Assembly (NCBI GenBank): GCA_964503665.1 | Contig: CAZDAR010000006.1 | Span: forward strand, 5,713-69,712 | Length of the DNA: 64,000 bases | Source: 40-80 sp964503665 | GTDB taxonomy: Bacteria > Bacteroidota > Bacteroidia > Flavobacteriales_D > Crocinitomicaceae | Reading direction: 5' to 3' | In this document: positions 35,975 through 45,134 of the stretch, one piece after another | How positions within the stretch are numbered: position 1 is the first letter of the stretch | Layout of the letters: each line of letters opens with the position of its first letter | Translations under genes and position numbers: made by a program | The notes under the pieces: model-generated | The model's database searches: none | What the model was told of the DNA's origin: nothing | The model's input: only the letters and a program-made list of their open reading frames with translations

Positions 35975-37147
35975 ATGAGTCAAAAGGAAAAACTTTGGAA
36001 TAAAGACTTTATCATTGCTTGCTTGACATATTTTCTAATAGCGTGTGCATTTTTTCTCTTAATGCCAACGATACCTTTATACTTATCTGAAAAATTAAAT
36101 GTAGAGCCTTCCAAAATTGGTATCGTTCTTTCATCCTATGCCATTGCATTACTTATCGTACGTCCATTCAGTGGTTTCTTGGTCGATGTTTATTCGCGAA
36201 AATCATTACTCCTCGTCGGTACAATGCTCTTCGTAGCTATATTTTTTGGCTATTACTTTGCTTTTACCGTTATATTTTTCATCATCCTTCGCTTTATTCA
36301 CGGCTTGTTTTGGGGATTAACCGCTGTTTCAGCAAACACTGTTGCAATTGACATCATTCCATCCACACGAAGAGCTGAAGGTATTGGCTACTTTGGTGTC
36401 AACGGAAATATTGCCATGGCAATTGCGCCCTTCTTAGGAGTGAAATTATACTCTGGATATGGCTTTAATGCATTGATAACCGGTTCTATAATAATGGGTA
36501 TTGCTTCTATTTTAACCGCTAGTTTTATCAAAGTACCAAAAAGAGAAAAGATCACTGAAAATCAACCGATATCTTTAGACCGATTTATATTAGTGAAAGG
36601 ATTACCAATCATGGGAAACCAACTACTTCTATCTTTTGGCTGGGGAACCTTAGTTGCTTATGCTGTTTTATATGGTAAAGATATAGGTATTGAAAATGCA
36701 GGTGTGTTCTTTTTGTTTTTAGCTGCTGGTATTATTTCATCAAGGATAACATCAGGAAAATTGGTAGACAAAGGATATCTACACCAAATAATGGTGATAG
36801 CTATTTTCTTAATCGGTATGGGATTCATCGGTTTTGCAAAATTTCACAATGTATATTCCTACAACATTTGCGCCTTTATGATCGGCATTGGTTATGGAAC
36901 ACTTTTCCCTGCTTTACAAACCATTTACATCAATATGGCACCTGCTTCACAAAGAGGAACAGCCAACTCAACGTATTTAACAGGTTTTGATTTAGGTATA
37001 GGATTAGGAATGTTGATTGGAGCGTACTTAGGTGGAAAATACGGATTTGCAAACATGTACCTGATTACTGGATTAGGTTCATTTGTAGCCTTGTTGATTT
37101 ACTGGTTTAACTCACGAAAAGTGTATGAAAAACATCGATTATCATAA
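35975..37147 (+). CDS. Major facilitator superfamily transporter
   Basis: 390-residue inner-membrane protein with about 12 membrane segments. The MFS loop 2-3 signature is visible as RPFSGFLVDVYSRKSLLLVG, and its counterpart in the second half as SGKLVDKGYLHQIM. The GNIAMAIAPFLGVKL segment resembles antiporter-type motif C. It probably exports or exchanges small molecules; the substrate cannot be read from the sequence. It appears to be a single gene, with a 106-bp gap before the response-regulator operon. Confidence 0.88.
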   Translation: MSQKEKLWNKDFIIACLTYFLIACAFFLLMPTIPLYLSEKLNVEPSKIGIVLSSYAIALLIVRPFSGFLVDVYSRKSLLLVGTMLFVAIFFGYYFAFTVIFFIILRFIHGLFWGLTAVSANTVAIDIIPSTRRAEGIGYFGVNGNIAMAIAPFLGVKLYSGYGFNALITGSIIMGIASILTASFIKVPKREKITENQPISLDRFILVKGLPIMGNQLLLSFGWGTLVAYAVLYGKDIGIENAGVFFLFLAAGIISSRITSGKLVDKGYLHQIMVIAIFLIGMGFIGFAKFHNVYSYNICAFMIGIGYGTLFPALQTIYINMAPASQRGTANSTYLTGFDLGIGLGMLIGAYLGGKYGFANMYLITGLGSFVALLIYWFNSRKVYEKHRLS

Positions 37148-37253
37148 TCTTTGATAGAATTTTAAACGACATATAGTCAAAATTCATCCTCATATCATCT
37201 AAGTTTTATAACTTTATCCAATAGAAATAAATAACGTTTAAAAAGAGGCACCT

Positions 37254-37952
37254 TTGAAGAAAATTTATCTTGTTGAAGACGAACAGAACCTTGCTGATAT
37301 TATCCGCTTGAATCTTGAGATGGAAGGATACTCTGTTGAACACACCACTAAAGGATCTTCTGCATTTAGTTTTGCATCTAATATTAATGAATTTGACTTG
37401 GTCATTCTAGATATTATGTTGCCAGAAGTTTCTGGAATTACAATTTGTAAAGAGATTCGGAAATTCTCTAATATTCCCGTACTTTTCCTTTCTGCAAAGG
37501 GAACTACCCAGGACCGTATCAACGGGTTGAAAGTGGGTGGAAATGATTATTTACCCAAACCATTCGACTTAGAAGAACTCTTATTAAAAGTACAAATTTT
37601 ACTAAATGGTATCGATGTATTAAAACAAGAGTCGAAATTATTGAATTATATTATCAACAATAAAGAAATAAACTTTCTGACGTTTGAAATTACTGACTTG
37701 GCTACAAATGAACGAATAACGCTCTCTAAGCGGGAGATTGATTTATTGAAATTGTTTATCCACAACAAAGAAAGGGCCATCTCTAGAGATGAAATCTTAA
37801 CCGAACTTTGGGATGCCAATCAGTATCCAACGACTCGAACAATTGATAATTATATTCTTACTTTTAGGAAAATATTTGAAACAGACCCCAAACACCCAGT
37901 ATACTTCTACAGTATCCGAAGTGTAGGTTACCGATTTACAGATGGAAAATAA
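37254..37952 (+). CDS. Orphan OmpR-family response regulator
   Basis: 232-residue two-component regulator with a TTG start preceded by a Shine-Dalgarno-like AAAGAGG; no ATG exists near the N-terminus, and the frame begins directly with the receiver strand (MKKIYLVEDEQNLADI). The phospho-acceptor Asp is in LVILDIMLPEVSG and the Lys in NDYLPKPFDLEE. The winged-helix domain contains LSKREIDLLKLFIHNKE and TRTIDNYILTFRKIF. No histidine kinase is adjacent. Its 3' end overlaps the dCMP deaminase gene by 11 bp, so the two are translated from one transcript. Target genes unknown. Confidence 0.9.
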   Translation: MKKIYLVEDEQNLADIIRLNLEMEGYSVEHTTKGSSAFSFASNINEFDLVILDIMLPEVSGITICKEIRKFSNIPVLFLSAKGTTQDRINGLKVGGNDYLPKPFDLEELLLKVQILLNGIDVLKQESKLLNYIINNKEINFLTFEITDLATNERITLSKREIDLLKLFIHNKERAISRDEILTELWDANQYPTTRTIDNYILTFRKIFETDPKHPVYFYSIRSVGYRFTDGK

Positions 37953-38379
37953 AAACAAACAACTTAGATATGATTCTGCCTATTTGCGAATGGCTACGGA
38001 ATGGGGACAACTATCTCATTGTACTCGTAAAAGAGTCGGAGCACTAATTGTAAAAGATAATATGATTATCTCCGATGGATACAATGGTACGCCCGCAGGA
38101 TTTGATAATTGTTGTGAAAATGATTCTGGTGAAACGCACTGGTATGTTCTTCATGCGGAAGCAAATGCCATCTTGAAAGTGGCGAAGTCAACCAATAATT
38201 GTGTGGGTGCTACACTTTATCTAACGCTTTCTCCTTGTAGAGATTGCAGTAAGCTAATCATACAAGCTGGAATCACACGATTAGTATTTATGAATACTTA
38301 TAAAGATACTACTGGAGTCGATTTCTTAAGACAAGCGGGAATCATCGTTGAACAAATAGAAAAACCAATTAATGAATAA
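37942..38379 (+). CDS. dCMP deaminase
   Basis: 145-residue zinc deaminase of the ComEB/dCMP type, converting dCMP to dUMP to supply dTMP synthesis. Zinc ligands are His in VLHAEANAI, with the catalytic Glu, and two cysteines in SPCRDCSKLI. The family insertion (SDGYNGTPAGFDNCCE) is present. It overlaps the response regulator by 11 bp and the following protease gene by 8 bp, so it is the middle of a tight operon. Riboflavin-type and tRNA deaminases differ in this insertion, so I prefer dCMP. Confidence 0.93.
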   Translation: MENKNKQLRYDSAYLRMATEWGQLSHCTRKRVGALIVKDNMIISDGYNGTPAGFDNCCENDSGETHWYVLHAEANAILKVAKSTNNCVGATLYLTLSPCRDCSKLIIQAGITRLVFMNTYKDTTGVDFLRQAGIIVEQIEKPINE

Positions 38380-39949
38380 ATTTAAATTTTTATATCCATT
38401 CCTATTAACGCTTTTCCTTGCTGGCGGAATTTTAATCGGTTTGAGAATAGCTCCTGGATATGTCGGTAATGTTAGTACCGGTAGTTACAACAAGATCCGT
38501 GACATCATACAGATTTTGGATAAAAAATACGTTGACACCGTTGATGCGGACAAGCTTTTTGAATCAACCATTCAGGAGCTATTACGTAAATTAGACCCTC
38601 ATAGTTCTTACATCTCTAAAGAAGATTTACTAGCTGCTCAAGAACGGGTAGATGGCGTTTTCGGTGGAATTGGTGTACGCTTCTTCATGCTTCGAGACAC
38701 CGTTTCAATCACTAATATTATTGAAAACTCTCCTTCATTGATTGCCGGACTTAAAGCGGGTGATAGAATCATCAAGGTCGAAGATAAAACCATTGCGGGC
38801 AAAAATCTTCCCAATGAAGAAATAATGAAACTTTTAAAAGGAGCTCCAAACACCATTGTGAATGTCACTATTCTTAGAAACGGTGCTTTATTAAAAAAAG
38901 AAATCAAACGTGGATTGATTCCATACAACTCTGTGTCAGCGTATTATATGGTAAATGATGACATAGGATATGTTAAAATCGATGAGTTTTCTAAAGCAAC
39001 AGCTGACGAATTTAGAGATGCAGTAGGAGCATTAGAAGCTATTGGAATGAAAAAATTAGTCTTAGACTTAAGAAGTAACGGTGGTGGAGTGTTAGAGAGT
39101 GCTGTTAGAATAGTAGACGAGTTTTTACCAAATGGAAAGTTGATTGTCACCACGAAAGGTAAAAATTTCCCGAAAGAAGATATCTACGCGACCAATTATG
39201 GTATTATGGATAAAATGCCCGTGGTTGTTTTGATTAACGAAGGTTCTGCTTCTGCAAGTGAAATTGTAGCAGGTGCTTTACAAGATCAAGATCGTGCGAC
39301 AATCATAGGAAGACGTTCTTTCGGAAAAGGATTAGTTCAACAAGATATTCCATTGAGTGATGGAAGTGACTTGCGATTAGTCGTAGCGCGCTATTACACG
39401 CCTTCTGGACGTTGCATTCAAAAACCATATTCTGGCAACTATGAAGATTACATGCATGAATACTACGATCGTTATGACGATGGTGAAGTTTATAGTGCTG
39501 ATTCTGTAAAAATTGCTGACTCATTAAAATATTACACACCGAAAGGAAAAGTTGTTTATGGCGGTGGCGGGATCTATCCTGATGTATTTGTTCCCATAGA
39601 TAGTACTAAAAACACATGGTACATTGCTGAGCTTTATTATAAAGGCGTATTTCAAGCATTCTCCTTTGATTTTGTGAAAGATAAACGCACGAAGTGGAAA
39701 AACATGTACGACTACAACAAGTCGTTTGTCGTAACGGACCAAATTATTAATCAGTTCAATACTTATATTACGAATAATTACGATATCGTTCATGATGTTT
39801 TAATTGGTAACAAACAAAACAGTATTCGTTTGAAGGAAATTTTAAAAGCAGAAATTGCCCGTCAACTTTGGGAAGAAAAAGCGTATTATTATATGAGTAT
39901 CAAAACGGACAAGGAAGTCATGAAGTCCATTGAAATACTTTCTAAATAG
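38372..39949 (+). CDS. S41 family C-terminal processing protease
   Basis: 525-residue periplasmic serine protease of the CtpA/Prc type. An N-terminal membrane anchor (about 5-28) is followed by YVDTVDADKLFESTIQELLRKLDP, a PDZ domain (about 85-170, GIGVRFFMLRD ... GLKAGDRIIKVEDK) and the catalytic core. The nucleophile Ser lies in NEGSASASEIVAGALQDQD, the Lys in RRSFGKGLVQQ. A C-terminal helical extension follows. It overlaps the deaminase gene by 8 bp; deoC follows after 6 bp. Confidence 0.94.
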   Translation: MNKFKFLYPFLLTLFLAGGILIGLRIAPGYVGNVSTGSYNKIRDIIQILDKKYVDTVDADKLFESTIQELLRKLDPHSSYISKEDLLAAQERVDGVFGGIGVRFFMLRDTVSITNIIENSPSLIAGLKAGDRIIKVEDKTIAGKNLPNEEIMKLLKGAPNTIVNVTILRNGALLKKEIKRGLIPYNSVSAYYMVNDDIGYVKIDEFSKATADEFRDAVGALEAIGMKKLVLDLRSNGGGVLESAVRIVDEFLPNGKLIVTTKGKNFPKEDIYATNYGIMDKMPVVVLINEGSASASEIVAGALQDQDRATIIGRRSFGKGLVQQDIPLSDGSDLRLVVARYYTPSGRCIQKPYSGNYEDYMHEYYDRYDDGEVYSADSVKIADSLKYYTPKGKVVYGGGGIYPDVFVPIDSTKNTWYIAELYYKGVFQAFSFDFVKDKRTKWKNMYDYNKSFVVTDQIINQFNTYITNNYDIVHDVLIGNKQNSIRLKEILKAEIARQLWEEKAYYYMSIKTDKEVMKSIEILSK

Positions 39950-39955
39950 TGAATT

Positions 39956-40867
39956 ATGTCAATTGAAAATAGATTAGCTGAAATACTCAAAAATAGACCT
40001 GCCATTGCTATTGATAAAATGAATCCAACAATAACAAATGTTAAAGAGTGGAGTGCTCAAAAAGAAAATCAAGAAAATGAAGTCATATTAAAACAACTTT
40101 TCAATCTGATTGATTTGACTACTTTAGAAGGTAAGGATACAGATGAAAAAGTACAGTTCTTAGGACAAAAAGCGTTGGATTCAACTCATCTATTTCCTAA
40201 TTTACCAACTGTCGCAGCACTTTGTGTTTACCCATCATTAGTAGCGATTGCTAAAAAAACGGTGCAAGATTCACCTATCCGAGTAACTTCTGTTGCAACC
40301 GGTTTTCCAAGTGGACAAATTCCATTGTTTTTGAAAGTAGAAGAAGTCAAATATGCTTTAGATCAAGGAGCTGACGAGATTGACATGGTTATTTCTAGAG
40401 GGAAATTTTTAAGTGGACATTATTCAGAAGTGTATGACGAAATCGTTGCCGTTAAAGCAGTTTGTGGTGCAAAAACTTTAAAAGTCATTCTTGAAACAGG
40501 AGAGTTAGACACACTAGAGAACATTCGATTAGCGAGTGATATAGCTATTGCTGCTGGAGCCGATTTTATTAAAACTTCCACTGGAAAAATTCCACAAGGT
40601 GCCTCATTGGAAGCTATCTACACAATGCTTCAAGCAATTAAAAGCCATTTTTCAAAAACGGGCAAAATAATTGGAATCAAACCTTCGGGTGGTATTTCTT
40701 CTGTCGAAGTTGCTTTACAGTACTACAAATTAGTAGAAATAGAACTTGGAGAATCATGGCTAAACAATAACCTATTTAGATTTGGTGCGAGTAGTCTTGC
40801 TGGAAAAGTATTACAAGCATTAACACATGATAATTCAGCAGGGAGTTACTTCAATTCAAGTTATTAA
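39956..40867 (+). CDS. deoC: Deoxyribose-phosphate aldolase
   Basis: Class I aldolase splitting 2-deoxyribose 5-phosphate into acetaldehyde and glyceraldehyde 3-phosphate. At 303 residues it is longer than the short DeoC type because of an N-terminal extension of about 50 residues. The Schiff-base Lys is in DFIKTSTGKIPQGAS; other active-site segments are GADEIDMVISRG, LKVILETGEL and GIKPSGGISS. It begins 6 bp after the S41 protease gene and closes the operon. With the dCMP deaminase it gives the operon a deoxynucleotide theme. Confidence 0.95.
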   Translation: MSIENRLAEILKNRPAIAIDKMNPTITNVKEWSAQKENQENEVILKQLFNLIDLTTLEGKDTDEKVQFLGQKALDSTHLFPNLPTVAALCVYPSLVAIAKKTVQDSPIRVTSVATGFPSGQIPLFLKVEEVKYALDQGADEIDMVISRGKFLSGHYSEVYDEIVAVKAVCGAKTLKVILETGELDTLENIRLASDIAIAAGADFIKTSTGKIPQGASLEAIYTMLQAIKSHFSKTGKIIGIKPSGGISSVEVALQYYKLVEIELGESWLNNNLFRFGASSLAGKVLQALTHDNSAGSYFNSSY

Positions 40868-40936
40868 TAATCATTCTTCTTTAAAGCAGTTTAACAAATC
40901 AACCAGCCTAATTTAGCTTTAAGGGCTTAGAAATCT

Positions 40937-40944
40937 TACCTTTG
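40937..40944 (+). promoter_or_regulatory. -7 promoter box of the DUF3109 gene
   Basis: TACCTTTG is a perfect TAnnTTTG match, 17 nt upstream of the ATG at 40962. Confidence 0.6.
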
Positions 40945-40961
40945 CCAAAAGAATTAATGCG

Positions 40962-41543
40962 ATGTTAATAGAGATTAAAGATAAAATTGTTTCTTTAGAG
41001 CTTTTCAAAAAGAATTTCGTATGCGACTTAAATGCCTGCAAGGGAGCATGTTGTGTAGAAGGAGATGAAGGAGCACCATTGACTTTTGAAGAAGTCGATA
41101 TTATCGAAGAAATTTTAGAAGATGTGAAACCGTACATGCGACCTGAGGGAATTGCAGAGGTAGAGAAGAACGGTGTTTTTTATATGGCCCCAAATAACGA
41201 ACCAGTCACAACATTAGTAAACGGACAAGAATGTGCTTTTGTCTACTTCGATGAAAAGGGAATCACTAAATGCGCTATTGAAAAGGCTTATCTAGAAGGT
41301 AAAACAACTTTTAAAAAACCTATTTCCTGTCATTTGTATCCAATTAGAGAAAAGAAGTTTCATGATTTCATTGCACTCAATTACGACAAATGGTCGATTT
41401 GTGACCCAGCTTGTAAATTAGGTGATAATTTAAAAGTTCCTGTTTACAAATTCCTTAAAGAGCCTATTATTAGAGCTTACGGAGAAGACTTCTACAACGA
41501 AATGGAAATAATTAGTGAAGAAATAAAAAAGGTTGATTTATAA
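40962..41543 (+). CDS. DUF3109 family cysteine-rich protein
   Basis: 193-residue cytoplasmic protein of the DUF3109 group common in Bacteroidota. The conserved cysteines are visible: VCDLNACKGACCVEGDEGAP at the N-terminus, then ECAFVYFDEKGITKCAIEKAY, SCHLYPIRE and WSICDPACKLG, a pattern that suggests metal or iron-sulfur binding. Function is not established. It has its own promoter and a terminator hairpin overlaps its stop codon, so it is a single-gene unit. Confidence 0.85.
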   Translation: MLIEIKDKIVSLELFKKNFVCDLNACKGACCVEGDEGAPLTFEEVDIIEEILEDVKPYMRPEGIAEVEKNGVFYMAPNNEPVTTLVNGQECAFVYFDEKGITKCAIEKAYLEGKTTFKKPISCHLYPIREKKFHDFIALNYDKWSICDPACKLGDNLKVPVYKFLKEPIIRAYGEDFYNEMEIISEEIKKVDL

Positions 41544-41554
41544 GCCAACCTTTT
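41527..41554 (+). terminator. Terminator overlapping the end of the DUF3109 gene
   Basis: A 9-bp stem (AAAAGGTTG with CAACCTTTT) encloses the stop codon in its 10-nt loop. The trailing T run is short and part of the stem, so the call is moderate. Confidence 0.5.
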
Positions 41555-41637
41555 AATAAGTATATACGTCTTTATAGTGTAGATAAAATAATACTCATAA
41601 AATTATTAATCTACTTTGGTTTTATTTTTCTTTGCAG

Positions 41638-41682
41638 AAACGTGAAAAGGACTAATTAATTAAGTCCTTTTCACGTTTTTTA
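41638..41682 (+). terminator. Very strong isolated hairpin with T tract
   Basis: A 16-bp perfect stem (AAACGTGAAAAGGACT with AGTCCTTTTCACGTTT) and a 9-nt loop (AATTAATTA), followed by further T residues. It lies 84 bp after the DUF3109 terminator and 71 bp before the PBP2 promoter, so it is either a back-up terminator or the end of a small RNA. Confidence 0.7.
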
Positions 41683-41752
41683 TGTTTAATAAGTCCTAGC
41701 TTATCATTTGTAAATCTATTGGCACATTCTACATTATCTATTAAAATAACGC

Positions 41753-41760
41753 TAACTTTG
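41753..41760 (+). promoter_or_regulatory. -7 promoter box of the PBP2-rodA operon
   Basis: TAACTTTG is a perfect TAnnTTTG match, 17 nt upstream of the GTG start. Confidence 0.6.
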
Positions 41761-41777
41761 TGTTTTAAAGGAAAAGA

Positions 41778-43667
41778 GTGAATTTGCAATCGAGAAAGTA
41801 CGTTTCAATAGTCTTGTTTATTTGCGTTGGCTTAGTTTATTTAGCTAGGCTTTTTTACATGCAGGTTTTAGACGATAAATGGACACTAAGAGCACAAGAA
41901 ATATCAGAAAAAAGAAAGCTGATTACTCCCTCCAGAGGACATGTTAGAGATCGAAACGAAAAAATTATAGTCAGCAACAAACCTTTCTATAATTTGATGA
42001 TGATTGAAAAAGACATCAAAAACTTTGATACAACTGCATTTGCAAAATTAATAGGCTGGGAAACATGGCAAGTTTCTGAACGATTTAAACAAATACGTCT
42101 AGAACAAGGGTTTGATATCAATCCCAAAACTCGCAAGCGTGATTTGTCCCGATATCGAAAAGTACGTCCCTATGTTTTTTTGAAAGAGGTGACCATTGAT
42201 GAAATGGCAAGAATAGCTCCTTATCTATATAAATTCCCTGGTTTCTTTGAAGATTTACAAAGTGTCCGCCAATACCCATATCCAAATGCTGCTAATATCT
42301 TAGGCTATATCAGCGAGGTCAATCAAGATGAACTTGATAGAGATACAATGAATTATTATCGTTCTGGTGACAACATTGGAAAAACAGGGATTGAGAAATA
42401 TTATGAAGAAATCCTTCGAGGTACAAAAGGGGTGAATTACATCATCACCTCCGCTCAGAATAATGAATTACAACCATATGCAGATGGAATATACGATATT
42501 CAACCTGTTCAGGGAGAGAGTTTGAAATTAGGCCTCGATATTGAACTTCAAGCGTATGGAGAATTATTAATGCAAAATAAAAAAGGAACAATTGTCGCTA
42601 TTGAACCTGCTACAGGTGAAATTTTAACCATGGTTAGTGCTCCTTCATTTGACCCCAATTTATTAGTCGGAAAGCGTGCTATTAATAAGAACTATCCAAC
42701 GCTGATATTAGACAAGGATAAGCCTTTATTTCCAAGACCATTACAAGCTGAATATCCACCCGGTTCAATCTTTAAATTAGTACAATCTTTGGTGGCGCTT
42801 CAAGAAGGTAAAATCACAATTAATACAGGTTTTCCGTGTAACAAAAGTCTTGTAGGTTGTCACAGTCATCCCAATGCGATCAATATTATGGAAGCAGTTA
42901 AAATGTCATGTAACCCGTATTATTATCAAGCAGTCAGGAGAGTTATTCAACCAGAAATTAGGAAGAATGTTTTTGCAGATGCCGAACTTGGATTGGCAAA
43001 ATGGGCGGACTATATGCATCTCTTTGGATTAGGAGAAAAATTACCTATTGATTTGCCTGGCGCTAGACCAGGTCTCATTCCCGACCCCAATTATTATGAT
43101 AACTTATTTCCATCGAAGGCACATCCTTATGGACATCATCGTTGGGCTTTTTCAACGATTCGTTCAATTTCTATTGGTCAAGGCGAAGTCAAGGTTACAC
43201 CTTTACAAATGGCAAATATTGCTGCAATAATTGCAAACCGAGGATGGTATTATGTTCCACATGTTGTGAAGTCTATTGGCAATAATGGACCTGAGGCTGT
43301 CTTTAAAGTGAAGCATCAAACAAACATTGAACCAAAATACTATGATGCAATCGTTGAAGGTATGAGACGTGTAGTAAATGAACCTGGAGGAACTGCTGGA
43401 AGAGCAAGGATTAAGGATATTGTCGTTTGTGGAAAAACAGGAACAGCGCAGAATCCTCAAGGAAAAGACCATGCCGTTTTCATCTGTTTTGCTCCATTGG
43501 ATAATCCTAAAATTGCTGTCGCTGTCTTCGTAGAGAATGCTGGATTTGGTGGAACTTGGGGTGCACCAATAGCTCGATTAATCATCGAAAAATATTTAAA
43601 TAAGAAAATCTCCGATAAAGAAATGGAAAAATATATCTTAGAGGCTAATCTAATGAAAGCTAAATAA
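41778..43667 (+). CDS. mrdA: Penicillin-binding protein 2 (peptidoglycan transpeptidase)
   Basis: 629-residue class B PBP of cell elongation. It starts at GTG 41778, with a purine-rich AAAGGAAAAGA just before. One N-terminal membrane segment (about 9-28) precedes the pedestal domain (ITPSRGHVRDRNEKIIVSNK). The transpeptidase motifs are SxxK in YPPGSIFKLVQS, SxN in VKMSCNPYYY and KTG in VCGKTGTAQNPQ. It is fused to rodA by a 1-bp overlap; PBP2 and RodA work as a pair. mreBCD, which often precede these genes, are absent directly upstream. Confidence 0.95.
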   Translation: MNLQSRKYVSIVLFICVGLVYLARLFYMQVLDDKWTLRAQEISEKRKLITPSRGHVRDRNEKIIVSNKPFYNLMMIEKDIKNFDTTAFAKLIGWETWQVSERFKQIRLEQGFDINPKTRKRDLSRYRKVRPYVFLKEVTIDEMARIAPYLYKFPGFFEDLQSVRQYPYPNAANILGYISEVNQDELDRDTMNYYRSGDNIGKTGIEKYYEEILRGTKGVNYIITSAQNNELQPYADGIYDIQPVQGESLKLGLDIELQAYGELLMQNKKGTIVAIEPATGEILTMVSAPSFDPNLLVGKRAINKNYPTLILDKDKPLFPRPLQAEYPPGSIFKLVQSLVALQEGKITINTGFPCNKSLVGCHSHPNAINIMEAVKMSCNPYYYQAVRRVIQPEIRKNVFADAELGLAKWADYMHLFGLGEKLPIDLPGARPGLIPDPNYYDNLFPSKAHPYGHHRWAFSTIRSISIGQGEVKVTPLQMANIAAIIANRGWYYVPHVVKSIGNNGPEAVFKVKHQTNIEPKYYDAIVEGMRRVVNEPGGTAGRARIKDIVVCGKTGTAQNPQGKDHAVFICFAPLDNPKIAVAVFVENAGFGGTWGAPIARLIIEKYLNKKISDKEMEKYILEANLMKAK

Positions 43668-45079
43668 TGGATAAAAGAGACTCAGCATATCGAAATTCAT
43701 CTTTATTTTATAAAATTGATTGGGTTGTTTTTTCCATCTATTTAATATTGATAGTTATTGGTATTGCGACCATTTATTCAACAGCGTATTCAAGTGAAAA
43801 TCCTTCTTTATTTTCTTTTTCTGCTAAATATGGAAAGCAAATTGCTTGGGTAGGTGTATCTTTCTTTTTAGGCTTTCTTATCTTTTTAATTGATGCTTCA
43901 ATTTATCAAAAATTCGCTTATTTTATCTATGGATTTTGTTTGATTTTATTGGTCATTGTACTTTTCATGCCTCCTGTCAATGGTGCCAGAGCATGGTTAG
44001 GAATTGGAACCCTTGGAATACAACCAGCTGAGTTTGCGAAAATAGGAACAGCTCTAGCACTCGCAAAGATGATTCCAACCCTCAACTTGAGAATACAAAA
44101 TATATCTTCAGTCATCAAGGTGAATGCACTTATCATCATCCCGATGATTCTTATTATTTTACAGCCTGACGCAGGTTCTGTAGTTGTCTTCACGGCGTTT
44201 CTATTCGTATTATATAGAGAAGGTATCAGTTATGATCCCATCATCCTAAAAGTAATGAATTTTGTCGGTATTCGACATTTCAAAAGTACTTGGATTGGCA
44301 ATCACTTTATTCCCTTACTTTTCTTTATTGTTGTCACATCAATGTTAACCTTATTAAAGAGTAGTGAGACCATTACATTTGATAACTTCCCGGGAATAGA
44401 ATTACCAGGAGTATATGGTATTCTTTTCTTTTTCTTAGGACTATTAGTCTTAATGCTTCTTTTTACTTTCACTCTATTAAATAAGAAAGACCGTGGTCGC
44501 TTCACTTTAATATTTATCGTTAACTTTATAGTTGTCACTACAATAGTGATAAGTGTTGATAGCATGTTTCAAACAGTAAAACCACATCAAAAAGAGCGTA
44601 TTGAATTATTTTTAGGATTACGAGAAGATCCAAACGGCGATGATTACAACCGCAATAGAGCGATGGCTGCAGTAGGTTCAGGTGGATTATATGGAAAAGG
44701 ATACAAGCAAGCTAGTTTGTCTTCTACAGAGGCTAATCACGTTCCAGAATCAGAGACCGATTTTATATTTTGTCCATTATCAGAAGAATGGGGGTTTGTA
44801 GGCTCAGGTTTAGTCGTTATATTGTATAGTATACTATTTGTCCGAATTATATTTATTGCTGAACGACAGCGGTCTGCATTTACGCGTATTTATGCATACG
44901 CAGTAGCAACCATTCTATTCTATCATTTTGCTATTAACATCGGGATGGATATCGGTTTTGCTCCCGTTATTGGAATTCCTCTACCATTTGTGAGTTATGG
45001 TGGTTCCTCCATGATGTCCTTCTCGGTAATGCTTTTTGTTTTATTGAAGTTAGATAGCCAAAGGCTCGATTTCTTTTAA
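43667..45079 (+). CDS. rodA: RodA-type SEDS peptidoglycan glycosyltransferase
   Basis: 470-residue polytopic membrane protein polymerising glycan strands with PBP2. It is longer than the about 370 residues of enterobacterial RodA, because of an insertion (roughly 205-300) carrying two or three extra hydrophobic segments (FIPLLFFIVVTSMLTLL, VYGILFFFLGLLVLMLLF). SEDS motifs are visible: NGARAWLGIGTLGIQPAEFAK, ILQPDAGS, ESETDFIFCPLSEEWGFVG and GIPLPFVSYGGSSM. Pairing with PBP2 favours RodA over FtsW. Confidence 0.93.
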   Translation: MDKRDSAYRNSSLFYKIDWVVFSIYLILIVIGIATIYSTAYSSENPSLFSFSAKYGKQIAWVGVSFFLGFLIFLIDASIYQKFAYFIYGFCLILLVIVLFMPPVNGARAWLGIGTLGIQPAEFAKIGTALALAKMIPTLNLRIQNISSVIKVNALIIIPMILIILQPDAGSVVVFTAFLFVLYREGISYDPIILKVMNFVGIRHFKSTWIGNHFIPLLFFIVVTSMLTLLKSSETITFDNFPGIELPGVYGILFFFLGLLVLMLLFTFTLLNKKDRGRFTLIFIVNFIVVTTIVISVDSMFQTVKPHQKERIELFLGLREDPNGDDYNRNRAMAAVGSGGLYGKGYKQASLSSTEANHVPESETDFIFCPLSEEWGFVGSGLVVILYSILFVRIIFIAERQRSAFTRIYAYAVATILFYHFAINIGMDIGFAPVIGIPLPFVSYGGSSMMSFSVMLFVLLKLDSQRLDFF

Positions 45080-45134
45080 TAGCAATACTTTAAAATACTT
45101 CTTATTAGGGAAATCTTAATCTAAAATGAATATG

